Program-made: the position numbers and the translations under genes | The notes under the pieces: model-generated | The model's input: the letters and a program-made list of their open reading frames with translations, nothing else | Told to the model about the DNA's origin: nothing | Database searches by the model: none | Source of the DNA: Bacteroidota bacterium | Lineage (GTDB): Bacteria > Bacteroidota > Bacteroidia > Chitinophagales > LD1 | DNA length: 64,000 nucleotides | NCBI GenBank assembly: GCA_018267385.1 | Contig: JAFDYN010000006.1 | Location: 186,001 to 250,000 of the forward strand | Direction: 5' to 3' | Part shown: one piece after another, positions 53,364-62,255 of the stretch | Layout of the letters: each line of letters opens with the position of its first letter | Numbering within the stretch: position 1 is the first letter of the stretch

Positions 53364-54098
53364 TTACTTTTTCTTAGCCACTATCACCTGCCTGTTGCTC
53401 TCGCCAGCCTTGAACGGGACCAGATCATAACTACCAAACACCTCTGTGATAGTCAGCCCTGCACCTTCAAACAATTTACGAAACTGCTCGGGTCTGATCA
53501 TTTTGAGCTTCTCCTGGTAGTGGTGCTCTGCTCCCTCTGCTATGAAATTTATGTCTTTAATGATAAAGCCATTTTCGAGTTTCTTCTGCAGGTGAAACTG
53601 TATATCTCCGCGGTTGATAATATCACGGGGCTTCATGAGCTTAGAGATACATTCGGGATTCATATAGTCTAGTACGAGTGTGCCTCCCGGCATGAGATCG
53701 TCGGCCATAGCACGTATGGCTGCCTGATCGTCTGCCTCGTTGTCAAAATAGCCAAAACTGCTAAAGAGATTGACGACCAGTGAGAAATAATTTGCCCGAT
53801 AGACCTTGCGCATATCCCATACTTCAAAGTGAAGATTTGGGAGCATTTCCTTTCTGGCCTCTTCTATACTGTGCGGCGATAGATCCAGACCCGTGGTCTC
53901 GTAGCCCAGTTTGGCCAGGTAGCGGCTATGACGGCCCTTGCCACAGGCTACGTCCAGCACCCGGCTACCTTGGGGAATCTGCAAATGGCCCACAAGATTA
54001 GAGACAAACGTGCGCGCCTCCTCATCATTGCGGTGGCTGTAGAGCAGGTGATAGTAGGGTGTATCAAACCATGTTTCAAACCATTTCTTATCAGCCAT
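53364..54098 (-). CDS. class I SAM-dependent methyltransferase
   Basis: A 244-aa methyltransferase with motif I V-L-D-V-A-C-G-K-G-R-H-S at about 42-53, motif II G-L-D-L-S, and a Methyltransf_25-type fold. The substrate is unknown. It starts 13 bp from the start region of glmM on the other strand, and is followed by PAP2 19 bp downstream. Confidence 0.9.
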   Translation of the reverse strand: MADKKWFETWFDTPYYHLLYSHRNDEEARTFVSNLVGHLQIPQGSRVLDVACGKGRHSRYLAKLGYETTGLDLSPHSIEEARKEMLPNLHFEVWDMRKVYRANYFSLVVNLFSSFGYFDNEADDQAAIRAMADDLMPGGTLVLDYMNPECISKLMKPRDIINRGDIQFHLQKKLENGFIIKDINFIAEGAEHHYQEKLKMIRPEQFRKLFEGAGLTITEVFGSYDLVPFKAGESNRQVIVAKKK

Positions 54099-54228
54099 TT
54101 GTCATATATGAATGCTGGTTATGTTTATATTTAGGCATAATTCTAGCCCCTCTTTTTCGTACATTCGTCGTCCCAAAGTTAAGGATAATCTCCCTTTTGG
54201 GATATTTGTTGCAACAAAAATTATAACC

Positions 54229-55611
54229 TTGTCCCTTATCAAATCAATATCAGGTATCAGAGGCACCATTGGCGGCTTCCCGGGTGCTAATCTCACACCC
54301 GAAGATATCATGAAATTTACCTCGGCATTTGGCCACTGGGTCATCGAGACCAGCGGCCAGCGCAAGGTGGTCATAGGCCGTGACGCACGTATATCCGGCC
54401 AGATGGTATCCAGCATCGTGGCGGCTACCCTCCAGTCCATAGGCATAGATGTAGTAGACCTGGGTCTCTCTACTACGCCTACAGTAGAGCTGGCCGTATA
54501 TGATGAGAAGGCCGGTGGCGGCATCATCATCACTGCGAGTCACAACCCCAAACAGTGGAACGCACTCAAACTGCTCAACTCTCAGGGAGAATTTATCTCA
54601 GCCAAGGCCGGAGAAGAGGTACTGCGCATAGCAGAGGAGCGTAGTGTGGAGTATGAAGACATCAACTCGCTGGGCAGCTATACGCTGAAAGATGGCTACA
54701 TAGAGAAACATATCCAGAAGATACTGGACCTGAAACTGGTAGATGTAAAAGCCATACAGGCAAAGAAATATAAGGTAGCCATAGACTGTGTAAACTCTAC
54801 GGGAGGTATCGCACTACCGAAGCTGCTCAAGGCGCTGGGTGTGGAGGAAGTGATCGAACTCTACACTGAGCCTACGGGGCAATTCCCGCATAATCCTGAG
54901 CCGCTGCCGGAGAACCTCGGCGACCTGGCCAATGCGGTGCGCAAGTACAAATGCGACCTGGGTATAGCGGTAGATCCTGATGTGGATCGCCTGGCGCTGG
55001 TCAGTGACAATGGCGAGATGTTTGGCGAGGAGTATACGCTGGTCGCAGTGGCGGATTATGTACTGCAAAACAAGAAAGGAAGCACCGTGTCTAATATGTC
55101 CTCTACCCGTGCCCTGCGCGATGTGACAGAAAAGTACGGCTGTGAGTACCATGCATCTGCCGTAGGCGAGGTGAATGTAGTACAGAAGATGAAAGAAGAA
55201 AAAGCAGTGATCGGCGGCGAAGGCAATGGAGGGGTGATCTACCCTGAGCTGCACTATGGCCGCGATGCACTGGCGGGCATAGCCCTCTTCCTCACGCACC
55301 TGGCCAAGTCAGGCAAGACAGCCTCTATACTCCGCTCCACCTATCCGAGCTACTATATCAGCAAAAAGAAGATAGACCTGGATACATCAGTCAATATCGA
55401 TTCGCTTTTTGAGCAGGTAGAAAAGAAATACGCTAACTATGAGGTGAGTACGATAGATGGCGTCAAGGTGCAGTTTGACAAAGACTGGGTACACCTGCGC
55501 CGTAGCAATACAGAGCCTATCATCCGCATCTATGCTGAGTCAAACTCCGAGACCACGGCAGATAATATCGCCAACCAGATCATGAAGGACCTGCAGGAGT
55601 TTAGCAGGTAG
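54229..55611 (+). CDS. glmM: phosphoglucosamine mutase (TTG start)
   Basis: About 460 aa from the TTG at 54229, which gives M-S-L-I-K-S-I-S-G-I-R-G-T-I-G-G, the usual family start. Upstream in-frame codons have no family likeness and include methyltransferase promoter sequence. Catalytic Ser is in T-A-S-H-N-P, the metal loop is D-P-D-V-D-R-L, the sugar loop is G-E-G-N-G-G, and the phosphate loop is R-R-S-N-T-E-P. It converts GlcN-6-P and GlcN-1-P for cell-wall synthesis. A phosphomannomutase role is possible. Confidence 0.9.
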   Translation: MSLIKSISGIRGTIGGFPGANLTPEDIMKFTSAFGHWVIETSGQRKVVIGRDARISGQMVSSIVAATLQSIGIDVVDLGLSTTPTVELAVYDEKAGGGIIITASHNPKQWNALKLLNSQGEFISAKAGEEVLRIAEERSVEYEDINSLGSYTLKDGYIEKHIQKILDLKLVDVKAIQAKKYKVAIDCVNSTGGIALPKLLKALGVEEVIELYTEPTGQFPHNPEPLPENLGDLANAVRKYKCDLGIAVDPDVDRLALVSDNGEMFGEEYTLVAVADYVLQNKKGSTVSNMSSTRALRDVTEKYGCEYHASAVGEVNVVQKMKEEKAVIGGEGNGGVIYPELHYGRDALAGIALFLTHLAKSGKTASILRSTYPSYYISKKKIDLDTSVNIDSLFEQVEKKYANYEVSTIDGVKVQFDKDWVHLRRSNTEPIIRIYAESNSETTADNIANQIMKDLQEFSR

Positions 55612-55630
55612 CTTATCTTGTAAAACTATA

Positions 55631-55668
55631 AATGCAAAATGCCCGCAACCGAGCGGGCATTTTGCATT
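55631..55668. terminator. two-way terminator, glmM and M20 peptidase
   Basis: A perfect 16-bp stem AATGCAAAATGCCCGC / GCGGGCATTTTGCATT with a 6-nt loop lies between the convergent genes. T-rich flanks are on both sides. Confidence 0.92.
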
Positions 55669-55683
55669 ATAAGACTGAGATCA

Positions 55684-57054
55684 TTATTTACTCATCTCAG
55701 CAAAGTACTGGAAGAAGTAAGGTATCGTCTCTATCCCCTTGTAATAGTTGAAAAGACCATAGTGTTCATTTGGCGAGTGGATGGCATCAGAGTCCAGACC
55801 AAAACCCATCAGGACTGTCTTGGTACCCAGCACACGCTCAAACATGGTCACGATAGGGATGCTCCCACCGGTGCGCTGTGGTATTGGCGTTTTGCCAAAG
55901 GTCTTCTCCATCGCCTTGGATGCGGCACGATAAGCTACCGTATCGGTGGGTGTGACCGCCGCCTCGCCGCCATGCAGGTTGGTCACCTTTACTTTTACAT
56001 ATTTAGGCGCGATGCTCTTGAAGTGCTCTTCAAAGAGCTTAGTGATCTTCTCCGAGGATTGATTGGGCACAAGGCGCATGCTGATTTTGGCGTATGCTTT
56101 TGATGGCAATACTGTCTTTGCACCTTGACCTATGTAGCCGCCCCATATACCATTTACATCCAGTGTAGGGCGTATGGAGACGCGCTCTGGCGTGCTGTAG
56201 CCTTTCTCTCCCAGTTCCAGTGCCATATCAAGGTCCTTATTATACTCCTCCTGGCTGAATGGCGCTTTGGCCATCTCTGCGCGCTCTGCATCAGATACTA
56301 CTGCTACATCATCATAAAAGCCCGGTATGTTTATTTTGCGATCTGCATCGTGTAGTGACGAGATCATATCGCAGAGTGCATTGATAGGGTTAGCCACAGC
56401 ACCGCCGTATACACCTGAGTGCAGGTCACGGTTAGGTCCGGTGACCTCTACCTCCAGATAGGCCAGGCCTCGCAGGCCGGTAGTGATAGAGGGGATGTCA
56501 TTAGCTATGATAGACGTGTCTGATATCAGTACTACATCGCTCTTTAGTTTAGCCGTGTTTGCCTTGACGTATGTTTCGAGGTTTTCAGAACCTATCTCCT
56601 CCTCTCCTTCTATCATAAACTTCACATTGCAAGGCAGCGCGTTGTTCTTCATCATCGCCTCAAATGCTTTCACATGCATGTACATCTGGCCCTTATCATC
56701 AGCGCTGCCGCGTGCATAGATATTTCCATCCTTGATCACCGGCTCAAACGGTGGTGAATGCCACAGCTCATATGGATCTGCCGGCTGCACATCATAGTGG
56801 CCGTATACGAGCACCGTAGGCAGCTTAGGGTCGAGTATCTTCTCTCCATACACTACAGGATAGCCTTTGGTCTGCTCCAGCACCACATTATCGGCCCCTG
56901 CAGCTATGAGCTTCTCTTTTACAAACTCAGCAGTGCGGAGCACATCTGCTTTGAATTTTTCATCTGCACTGACCGATGGTATGCGCAGCAGGTCCAGCAG
57001 CTCATCGAGATGTTGTTGTTTATTGGCTTCGAGGTAGGATTGTAGTTTTTCCAT
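55684..57054 (-). CDS. M20-family peptidase (dipeptidase-like)
   Basis: A 456-aa metallopeptidase: L-V-Y-G-H-Y-D-V-Q-P (zinc His, catalytic Asp), G-S-A-D-D-K-G (bridging Asp), E-G-E-E-E-I-G-S (catalytic Glu pair), and a late His in D-A-I-H-S-P-N-E-H. The middle part is the dimerisation domain. Cytosolic, removing N-terminal residues from dipeptides. No signal peptide is seen. Confidence 0.93.
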   Translation of the reverse strand: MEKLQSYLEANKQQHLDELLDLLRIPSVSADEKFKADVLRTAEFVKEKLIAAGADNVVLEQTKGYPVVYGEKILDPKLPTVLVYGHYDVQPADPYELWHSPPFEPVIKDGNIYARGSADDKGQMYMHVKAFEAMMKNNALPCNVKFMIEGEEEIGSENLETYVKANTAKLKSDVVLISDTSIIANDIPSITTGLRGLAYLEVEVTGPNRDLHSGVYGGAVANPINALCDMISSLHDADRKINIPGFYDDVAVVSDAERAEMAKAPFSQEEYNKDLDMALELGEKGYSTPERVSIRPTLDVNGIWGGYIGQGAKTVLPSKAYAKISMRLVPNQSSEKITKLFEEHFKSIAPKYVKVKVTNLHGGEAAVTPTDTVAYRAASKAMEKTFGKTPIPQRTGGSIPIVTMFERVLGTKTVLMGFGLDSDAIHSPNEHYGLFNYYKGIETIPYFFQYFAEMSK

Positions 57055-57124
57055 GACTTAGATTGAGGCGGCTAATATAGATGTTTTGCAATGCCTTACC
57101 GCTGATTTTCCCGCACCGGGTGTA

Positions 57125-57153
57125 AACAAAAAAGCCCCTCCTGAGAGGGGCTT
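57125..57153 (-). terminator. terminator of the copper-monooxygenase-like gene
   Basis: On the minus strand AAGCCCCTC-TCAG-GAGGGGCTT is followed by TTTTTTGTTTAC. It lies 22 bp past the stop at 57175. Confidence 0.9.
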
Positions 57154-57174
57154 TGCTATCTTCTTTTGTATCAG

Positions 57175-58854
57175 TTATTGTATTACAAACTTGCGTGTGT
57201 ATGTAGCGCCATCTACACTCAGGCGGGCAAAGTAGATACCTTTGGCCAGCGCCTTAGGGCCCATGTCCATAGTATAGGTACCGGCCTGATTGCGCTCTTC
57301 TTTTAGCGTAGCTACTTCACTACCTGCTACATTTACGATAGTCGCCCTGACGGTAGCTGGGTTATCGAGTGTGTACATCAGGGTACCCTGATCAGTCATA
57401 GGATTAGGATAGACCGCAAACTTGATGTCACTGCTTTTCACCTCATTCACAGCAGTAGTAGCCAGACGTGTGGTGTACATATAATAGAAAAGCTGCATCT
57501 CATCGGCTGTAGTATAGCCGAAGTGGATGAGGTTGCCACCTGTATTATTCCAGGTGGTCTGAGCCACGATGCCGCCACCATTAGAGAAGTCTACAGGGCG
57601 CTGAGGCACAAAGTACTCTACAGAAGGGTGCTCCCAGTCATAGTACCCGCGATCAAACAGCATTGCTCCGCTAGGATCATACTCGTAGTCACCATTGTAC
57701 AGTGTGTCTGTGCCTATGCCGTTATGCGCTGATGGGTCATTCACATACAGGTTATAGGCCGTGCCGTACTTGTGTGTGTGTGATGACATCATCCAGATAT
57801 AGCGCATTTCACCATTGCCATTATCTCCGTCAGCGTATGGCAGGTCTGCCGTAGCATGAGGGAATATGATCAGGCCGGGATTATTGACCAGACGGGTCTT
57901 CATCTCTATCGTATTGGATGTAGGCAGGTGCGGGGTCGTAGCTACATTCAGGTAAAAGTCGAATGGCTGCACACCTGAGTTGCCCGGTGCAGTATAGTTT
58001 TTCATGTGATAGTTCAGATCCAGGAAGGTCTTTTGCGGCCAGAAAAAAGCAGTCTGCGTAGGAAGAGAATATGTCTGGCTGGTTTGCCAGGCGCTGCTCA
58101 GTGACTTATTGCCATCAAAAGATGAATTGCCTGAGGTCAGCAGTATCCTGCGCATACCATCGGGCATTGCAGCTGCAGAGGCAGAGTCATCAAAGCGGAA
58201 AAGCAGGAAGTGGTGAGACTGCGGGTTCATATTGCCCTCTGTAGCGGTCACCTCTACATTACCGGCAAAGTCTACTTCATGCTTGAGGCAATACTCTACT
58301 TCTGTAGTACCTGTACCTGGTACGAATATAGGCCCCATATGCACCTGCACACCAGTCCCCGGAGCAGGTTTGGCCGGCTTAGGGTAGAAAGCTGCACGTG
58401 CAGTATCATTATAATAAGCATGGATCACGTTTGTATCTATATAGTTGCCTGTCTGGCCGGCACCGTACATGATCCACTGACGGATAAACTCAGCCTCAAT
58501 GTTGCTCAGGCCGGCATTCACGTGCACAGAGTCAGCCTCCGCAGCGGGGATATCCAGGTCCGTATCGAGCCAGCTGGCAGCCTTCTTCAGCAGATAGCTG
58601 TCATATGGCTGGTTGACCCAGACCAGCTTTTCATTTCTGGCCAGAGATGCTGTATTAGTAGGCAGCTGGTTGACCAGCGCAGCATACACTGCTGCTGAAG
58701 AACCATCAAACTTCAGTGCTTCTGCAGAGGATGCACTGTGGCAGGCTGCATTCGAGCATTTCGTATGAAGGGTCGTATACACCATATCATAGGTATTTTG
58801 GGCAAATACCGAGACCGGCATAAAAAGCACAGCAAAAAGTAATTTTTTGTACAT
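57175..58854 (-). CDS. T9SS-exported copper monooxygenase-like protein with an odd heme motif
   Basis: A 559-aa exported protein. Signal peptide 1-19. Near residue 33 is C33-x4-C38-H39, a wide-spaced heme-c-like motif. Residues about 160-470 resemble the type II ascorbate-dependent copper monooxygenase (PHM) family: S-H-H-F-L-L-F, then N-Y-H-M, then S-H-T-H-K-Y-G, and A-D-E-M-Q-L-F for the Met ligand. The C-terminal part (about 475-559) is a type A T9SS sorting domain (V-Y-P-N-P-M). An electron-feeding cytochrome fused to a copper hydroxylase is plausible. The substrate is unknown. Confidence 0.75.
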   Translation of the reverse strand: MYKKLLFAVLFMPVSVFAQNTYDMVYTTLHTKCSNAACHSASSAEALKFDGSSAAVYAALVNQLPTNTASLARNEKLVWVNQPYDSYLLKKAASWLDTDLDIPAAEADSVHVNAGLSNIEAEFIRQWIMYGAGQTGNYIDTNVIHAYYNDTARAAFYPKPAKPAPGTGVQVHMGPIFVPGTGTTEVEYCLKHEVDFAGNVEVTATEGNMNPQSHHFLLFRFDDSASAAAMPDGMRRILLTSGNSSFDGNKSLSSAWQTSQTYSLPTQTAFFWPQKTFLDLNYHMKNYTAPGNSGVQPFDFYLNVATTPHLPTSNTIEMKTRLVNNPGLIIFPHATADLPYADGDNGNGEMRYIWMMSSHTHKYGTAYNLYVNDPSAHNGIGTDTLYNGDYEYDPSGAMLFDRGYYDWEHPSVEYFVPQRPVDFSNGGGIVAQTTWNNTGGNLIHFGYTTADEMQLFYYMYTTRLATTAVNEVKSSDIKFAVYPNPMTDQGTLMYTLDNPATVRATIVNVAGSEVATLKEERNQAGTYTMDMGPKALAKGIYFARLSVDGATYTRKFVIQ

Positions 58855-58918
58855 GACTGGTTTACTTGTGTTTTTGATTATCGGATAAAGATAGCTAGTA
58901 ATATATGATACTGCAAGG

Positions 58919-59947
58919 TCAAAGGCTTTTTAGGAACGTTAAAATATCTACGCCGTCTGCATAATCAACCAACGACGGTTTTTGTGCGGTGCCGAAAGGC
59001 ATAACGTCTATATCTAACAATGGTCGAACCTCATCTCCCCCCACCACACATTGAATCTGCTCTATATGCCGGGCTATTTCCTGATTCAGACGGCCTATAT
59101 CGCTATACCTTTCATAATAAAGCATCGAAACGGGCGACGCGATGGCAGCCTGCTCCTGTATCATCAATATCTCATTGGCCAGATGAGGCGTTTTATTCAG
59201 CAAGAGGATGGTCCGGTTGTAATCATAGTTATTCATGTACTTGGTATGGTGAAACATCCACTGGTACCTGTCAAAATGGGGGAATAACCGTGTCATATCA
59301 TAATCATCAGGTACATAAAGCTTAGATACATTGCGACAGCCAAAGCCAAAGTACATAAAGATGTCATCGGCCAGTGCTGTCAGCTCCGCATCACTTTCCC
59401 TCCCGGTCAGTATGGCCACAGAGTTGCGGTTTTTGCGAAGGACTTTCGGCTTGTCACGAAAGTAATACTCGAAGTAGCGATAGCTGTTATTGCTTCCAGT
59501 CGCTATCACCGCATCATAGTCCTGTAGCTTCTCTACGATCTGCGCCCGGCCGGGCAGTGCCGTATCCAGTTTGCACAGCATATCAAACACTACGGGGAAA
59601 AGCAGGTCATCCTTGCCGGATAGCTTGACCTGCATAGGGTTCCCCATCATGTACACACAGAGAAAGTCATGAAACCCTACCAAGGGGATATTACCCGCCA
59701 TAATGATACCCACCCGGGCTAGAGGGTCCTGCCCAGGCAGATCATAAGCTGAGAGCCAGGTGCGCAGCTTTTGCCCATCCAGCATCTCTTCGGTTATCGC
59801 CCGGAGGGCAGCGTGCGTGAAATCAGTAGTAAAAAAAGGATTGATAGTCGCAGTACGGTTTATGACCGCCTCCAGCAGCTCGTTATCCTTCATTTTGCCG
59901 GCCAAGGCCACCAGGTGATCTATCCTTTGCTCTATTCTGTGGTGCAT
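58919..59947 (-). CDS. acyl-CoA reductase, LuxC family
   Basis: A 342-aa fatty-acid reductase-like protein. It has the NAD(P)-type segment V-I-A-T-G-S-N-N and the active-site Cys204 in F-G-F-G-C-R-N-V-S-K-L. It makes an aldehyde from acyl-CoA or acyl-ACP. LuxE/LuxD partners or luciferase genes are not next to it. It stands alone and is divergent from ddl, with about 150 bp between. Confidence 0.88.
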   Translation of the reverse strand: MHHRIEQRIDHLVALAGKMKDNELLEAVINRTATINPFFTTDFTHAALRAITEEMLDGQKLRTWLSAYDLPGQDPLARVGIIMAGNIPLVGFHDFLCVYMMGNPMQVKLSGKDDLLFPVVFDMLCKLDTALPGRAQIVEKLQDYDAVIATGSNNSYRYFEYYFRDKPKVLRKNRNSVAILTGRESDAELTALADDIFMYFGFGCRNVSKLYVPDDYDMTRLFPHFDRYQWMFHHTKYMNNYDYNRTILLLNKTPHLANEILMIQEQAAIASPVSMLYYERYSDIGRLNQEIARHIEQIQCVVGGDEVRPLLDIDVMPFGTAQKPSLVDYADGVDILTFLKSL

Positions 59948-60101
59948 TTTTGTCTATCTATTTAGGCAGTGGGGCAGGTTTATCTACTATCAGATGAAAG
60001 AATCCCCGCCACCGAGGCACAAATATCCATTAATTAGCGTTATAGTGCACATGCCGGTAGGGTAAATACCGGCTGCATCAGGACATCCTAAATAAAAGAG
60101 C

Positions 60102-61109
60102 ATGAAAAAGAATATCGCAGTCATGTGCGGCGGCCCCGGAGCAGAGGCCGGTATCTCCCTGAAAAGCGGCGACATCGTATGCCAGTACCTGGATAAGGAG
60201 AAGTATAACGTGTATAAAGTACTCATAGAAGAGCACAACTGGGTAGCTGAATGCGAAGGTACTCAGTCCGTGGTAGACAAAAATGACTTCAGCGTGGTGA
60301 TAGCCGGTAGCAAAGTAAAATTTGATGCCGTATTTATAGCCATACACGGTACACCCGCCGAGGATGGCAGGCTGCAAGGGTATCTGGATATGATGGGGAT
60401 ACCATACAATTGCTGCGGCGTGATGACGGCTGCTATCACCTTTGACAAGAGCCGCACAAAAGAATACCTCAGGCCGTTTGGCATTTTGTCAGCGCAGTCA
60501 GTGGTGGCCAAAAGAGACGATGACCGCAGCCAGCTCTCGCAAAAAATCAATCAGGAACTGACCTACCCCCTGTTTGTGAAGCCTAATAAAAATGGCTCCA
60601 GCTATGGCGCCTCAAAGGTAGACACAGCAGACGCGCTGGATGCTGCCATCCGACTCGCATTTGACTACGACGATGAGATACTAGCAGAGGAGTATATCAA
60701 AGGCACCGAGGTGACCTGCGGGGTGATACGCTACCAGGGCAGAGTGACTGCCCTGCCGCTCACGGAGATCAGGAGCAAGAATGCCTTCTTTGACTACCAG
60801 GCTAAGTATGAAGGACACTCCAGAGAGGTGACCCCGGCAGAGATCGATCCGGCCATAGCGCAAAAGATACAAGCAACATCAGCCGCTATCTATGAGAAAC
60901 TAGACTTCAAGGGTATGTGCCGCATAGACTACATCCTGCGTGATGGTCAATACTACATGCTGGAGGTAAACTCTGTGCCGGGTCTCTCTGCAGAGAGTAT
61001 CGTACCACAGCAGGCTCGGGCGTTTGGCCTGACGCTGACGGAGCTCTTTGGCAACTCTATAGATGCTTGTCTCTCCGCGGCTAAAGCTGACTATGCCGAT
61101 ATAGAGTGA
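60102..61109 (+). CDS. ddl: D-alanine--D-alanine ligase
   Basis: A 335-aa ATP-grasp enzyme that joins two D-Ala for peptidoglycan. Features: N-terminal C-G-G-P-G-A-E-A-G, the A-I-H-G-T-P-A-E-D loop, F-V-K-P-N-K-N-G-S-S-Y-G and the metal segment L-E-V-N-S-V-P-G. Its 3' end overlaps the convergent ceramidase-like gene by 19 bp. Confidence 0.95.
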   Translation: MKKNIAVMCGGPGAEAGISLKSGDIVCQYLDKEKYNVYKVLIEEHNWVAECEGTQSVVDKNDFSVVIAGSKVKFDAVFIAIHGTPAEDGRLQGYLDMMGIPYNCCGVMTAAITFDKSRTKEYLRPFGILSAQSVVAKRDDDRSQLSQKINQELTYPLFVKPNKNGSSYGASKVDTADALDAAIRLAFDYDDEILAEEYIKGTEVTCGVIRYQGRVTALPLTEIRSKNAFFDYQAKYEGHSREVTPAEIDPAIAQKIQATSAAIYEKLDFKGMCRIDYILRDGQYYMLEVNSVPGLSAESIVPQQARAFGLTLTELFGNSIDACLSAAKADYADIE

Positions 61110-61942
61110 CCCTCCATATGCTCTGAGGCATAAAACCTGAAAAGGCAATAGGTAGATACTGCACAGAGTATATGCCATGCCGCATGTCCCTGCAGAGGCG
61201 AGTATGGATCGCACAGAGAAGTGCCTGTGCCACTGATATTCCAGATAAAGAAAGCCAGCATCAGGCTGGCAAAAGCCGCGCCTGCCCAGCGGATATCGTG
61301 ATGCATACCGCGGATGAAGCGATTTAAAACCTCTGTGATGATAGTGAGGCCGATCAGTAAGGCAAAGACCGTATCACCAAAGAAATCAAAACCGATATGT
61401 ATATCCTCTCTCCCATCTGCCCATATACAAAACGAGAGGAAGATCGTAAATAAAATACCAAAATGCACCGGCCGCCAGCTGAAGAAACGCTCCAGCGCAT
61501 AGGCCCAGGTGAATGAAGCTACGAGATACATGGATAGCATATCAAAAAAACCGCCGAGATCAGAAGTAGTAGCATGCATGCACATAGAGCCAGGCCCGAG
61601 CAGCACCACCAGTGAAGCATAAAAGACTGCATAAAAGGGCTTCCGGGTCAGGATATTGGCATTGGCGTCATAGTCTCCGCGCATCAGCTGCCAGGCTATG
61701 ATGATACCGGACAATATAAAGGTAACATTAGACCAGGTATTGTAGGGCTGCTTGATCAGACCGGGGCGTGCTGCCTCACAAAACTCACTAGCCACTACCC
61801 CACCTGGGCCGAACCAGCCACTCACCAGCGCTATAAAAAACAGCAGCATAGATATGACTACTACCAGCACCGGAATGATCAGTATGAACCTATTGCCTTT
61901 GACACCCGCCATCAGCACCCAAGGTAAAAGATTTTGAACCAA
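61091..61942 (-). CDS. ceramidase-like (CREST superfamily) membrane protein
   Basis: A 283-aa protein of seven helices of the alkaline-ceramidase type (PF05875): E-F-C-E-A near residue 55, N-T-W-S-N-V-T-F-I-L-S-G, then M-C-M-H-A-T-T-S-D-L-G-G-F-F-D-M, and near the C-terminus G-H-A-A-W-H-I-L-C-A. The three His and the Ser/Asp residues are those expected for a zinc hydrolase. Many Bacteroidota make sphingolipids, so a ceramide substrate is possible. Its first 10 residues are unclear; M11 (MAGVKGN) may be the start. Confidence 0.78.
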   Translation of the reverse strand: MVQNLLPWVLMAGVKGNRFILIIPVLVVVISMLLFFIALVSGWFGPGGVVASEFCEAARPGLIKQPYNTWSNVTFILSGIIIAWQLMRGDYDANANILTRKPFYAVFYASLVVLLGPGSMCMHATTSDLGGFFDMLSMYLVASFTWAYALERFFSWRPVHFGILFTIFLSFCIWADGREDIHIGFDFFGDTVFALLIGLTIITEVLNRFIRGMHHDIRWAGAAFASLMLAFFIWNISGTGTSLCDPYSPLQGHAAWHILCAVSTYCLFRFYASEHMEGHSISA

Positions 61943-62076
61943 AAAATATCTGACCTGAAACTCATAAATCTAAACTCCGTATAAAAAAGTACTTATTTGT
62001 TTAACCCTTATCATAACCCGAATGTCAGCAGAAGTACCTTACCCTTATTTCCACGTCAGAGACTAAATAGGTCTTG

Positions 62077-62239
62077 TCACGCCGGAGAGTACAGCGCCAT
62101 ACCGTTACCCTCGGTATCGGTGAAGAGTGCCATGTAGCCTACCTCACCACCTGAAGCCTCTACCCTACCAAGCACCGCTGGCAGAGAGATCTTCTACGTA
62201 CACTTCAAACCAGTTGATGATATTGACTGAATCGCCCAT
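62077..62239 (-). pseudogene. remnant of a VOC (glyoxalase-like) family gene
   Basis: From 62239 the minus strand reads M-G-D-S-V-N-I-I-N-W-F-E-V-Y-V-E-D-L and hits TAG after about 25 codons. In another frame the tail G-R-V-E-A-S-G-G-E-V-G-Y-M and then A-L-F-T-D-T-E-G-N-G-M-A-L-Y-S-P follows, with stop at 62077. The two pieces are the start and end of a VOC-family domain of about 125 aa; the middle (about 70-75 codons) is missing and the frame is broken. It lies in a 313-bp gap that holds no other gene. Confidence 0.75.
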
Positions 62240-62255
62240 ATGGGCATATTTTGAT

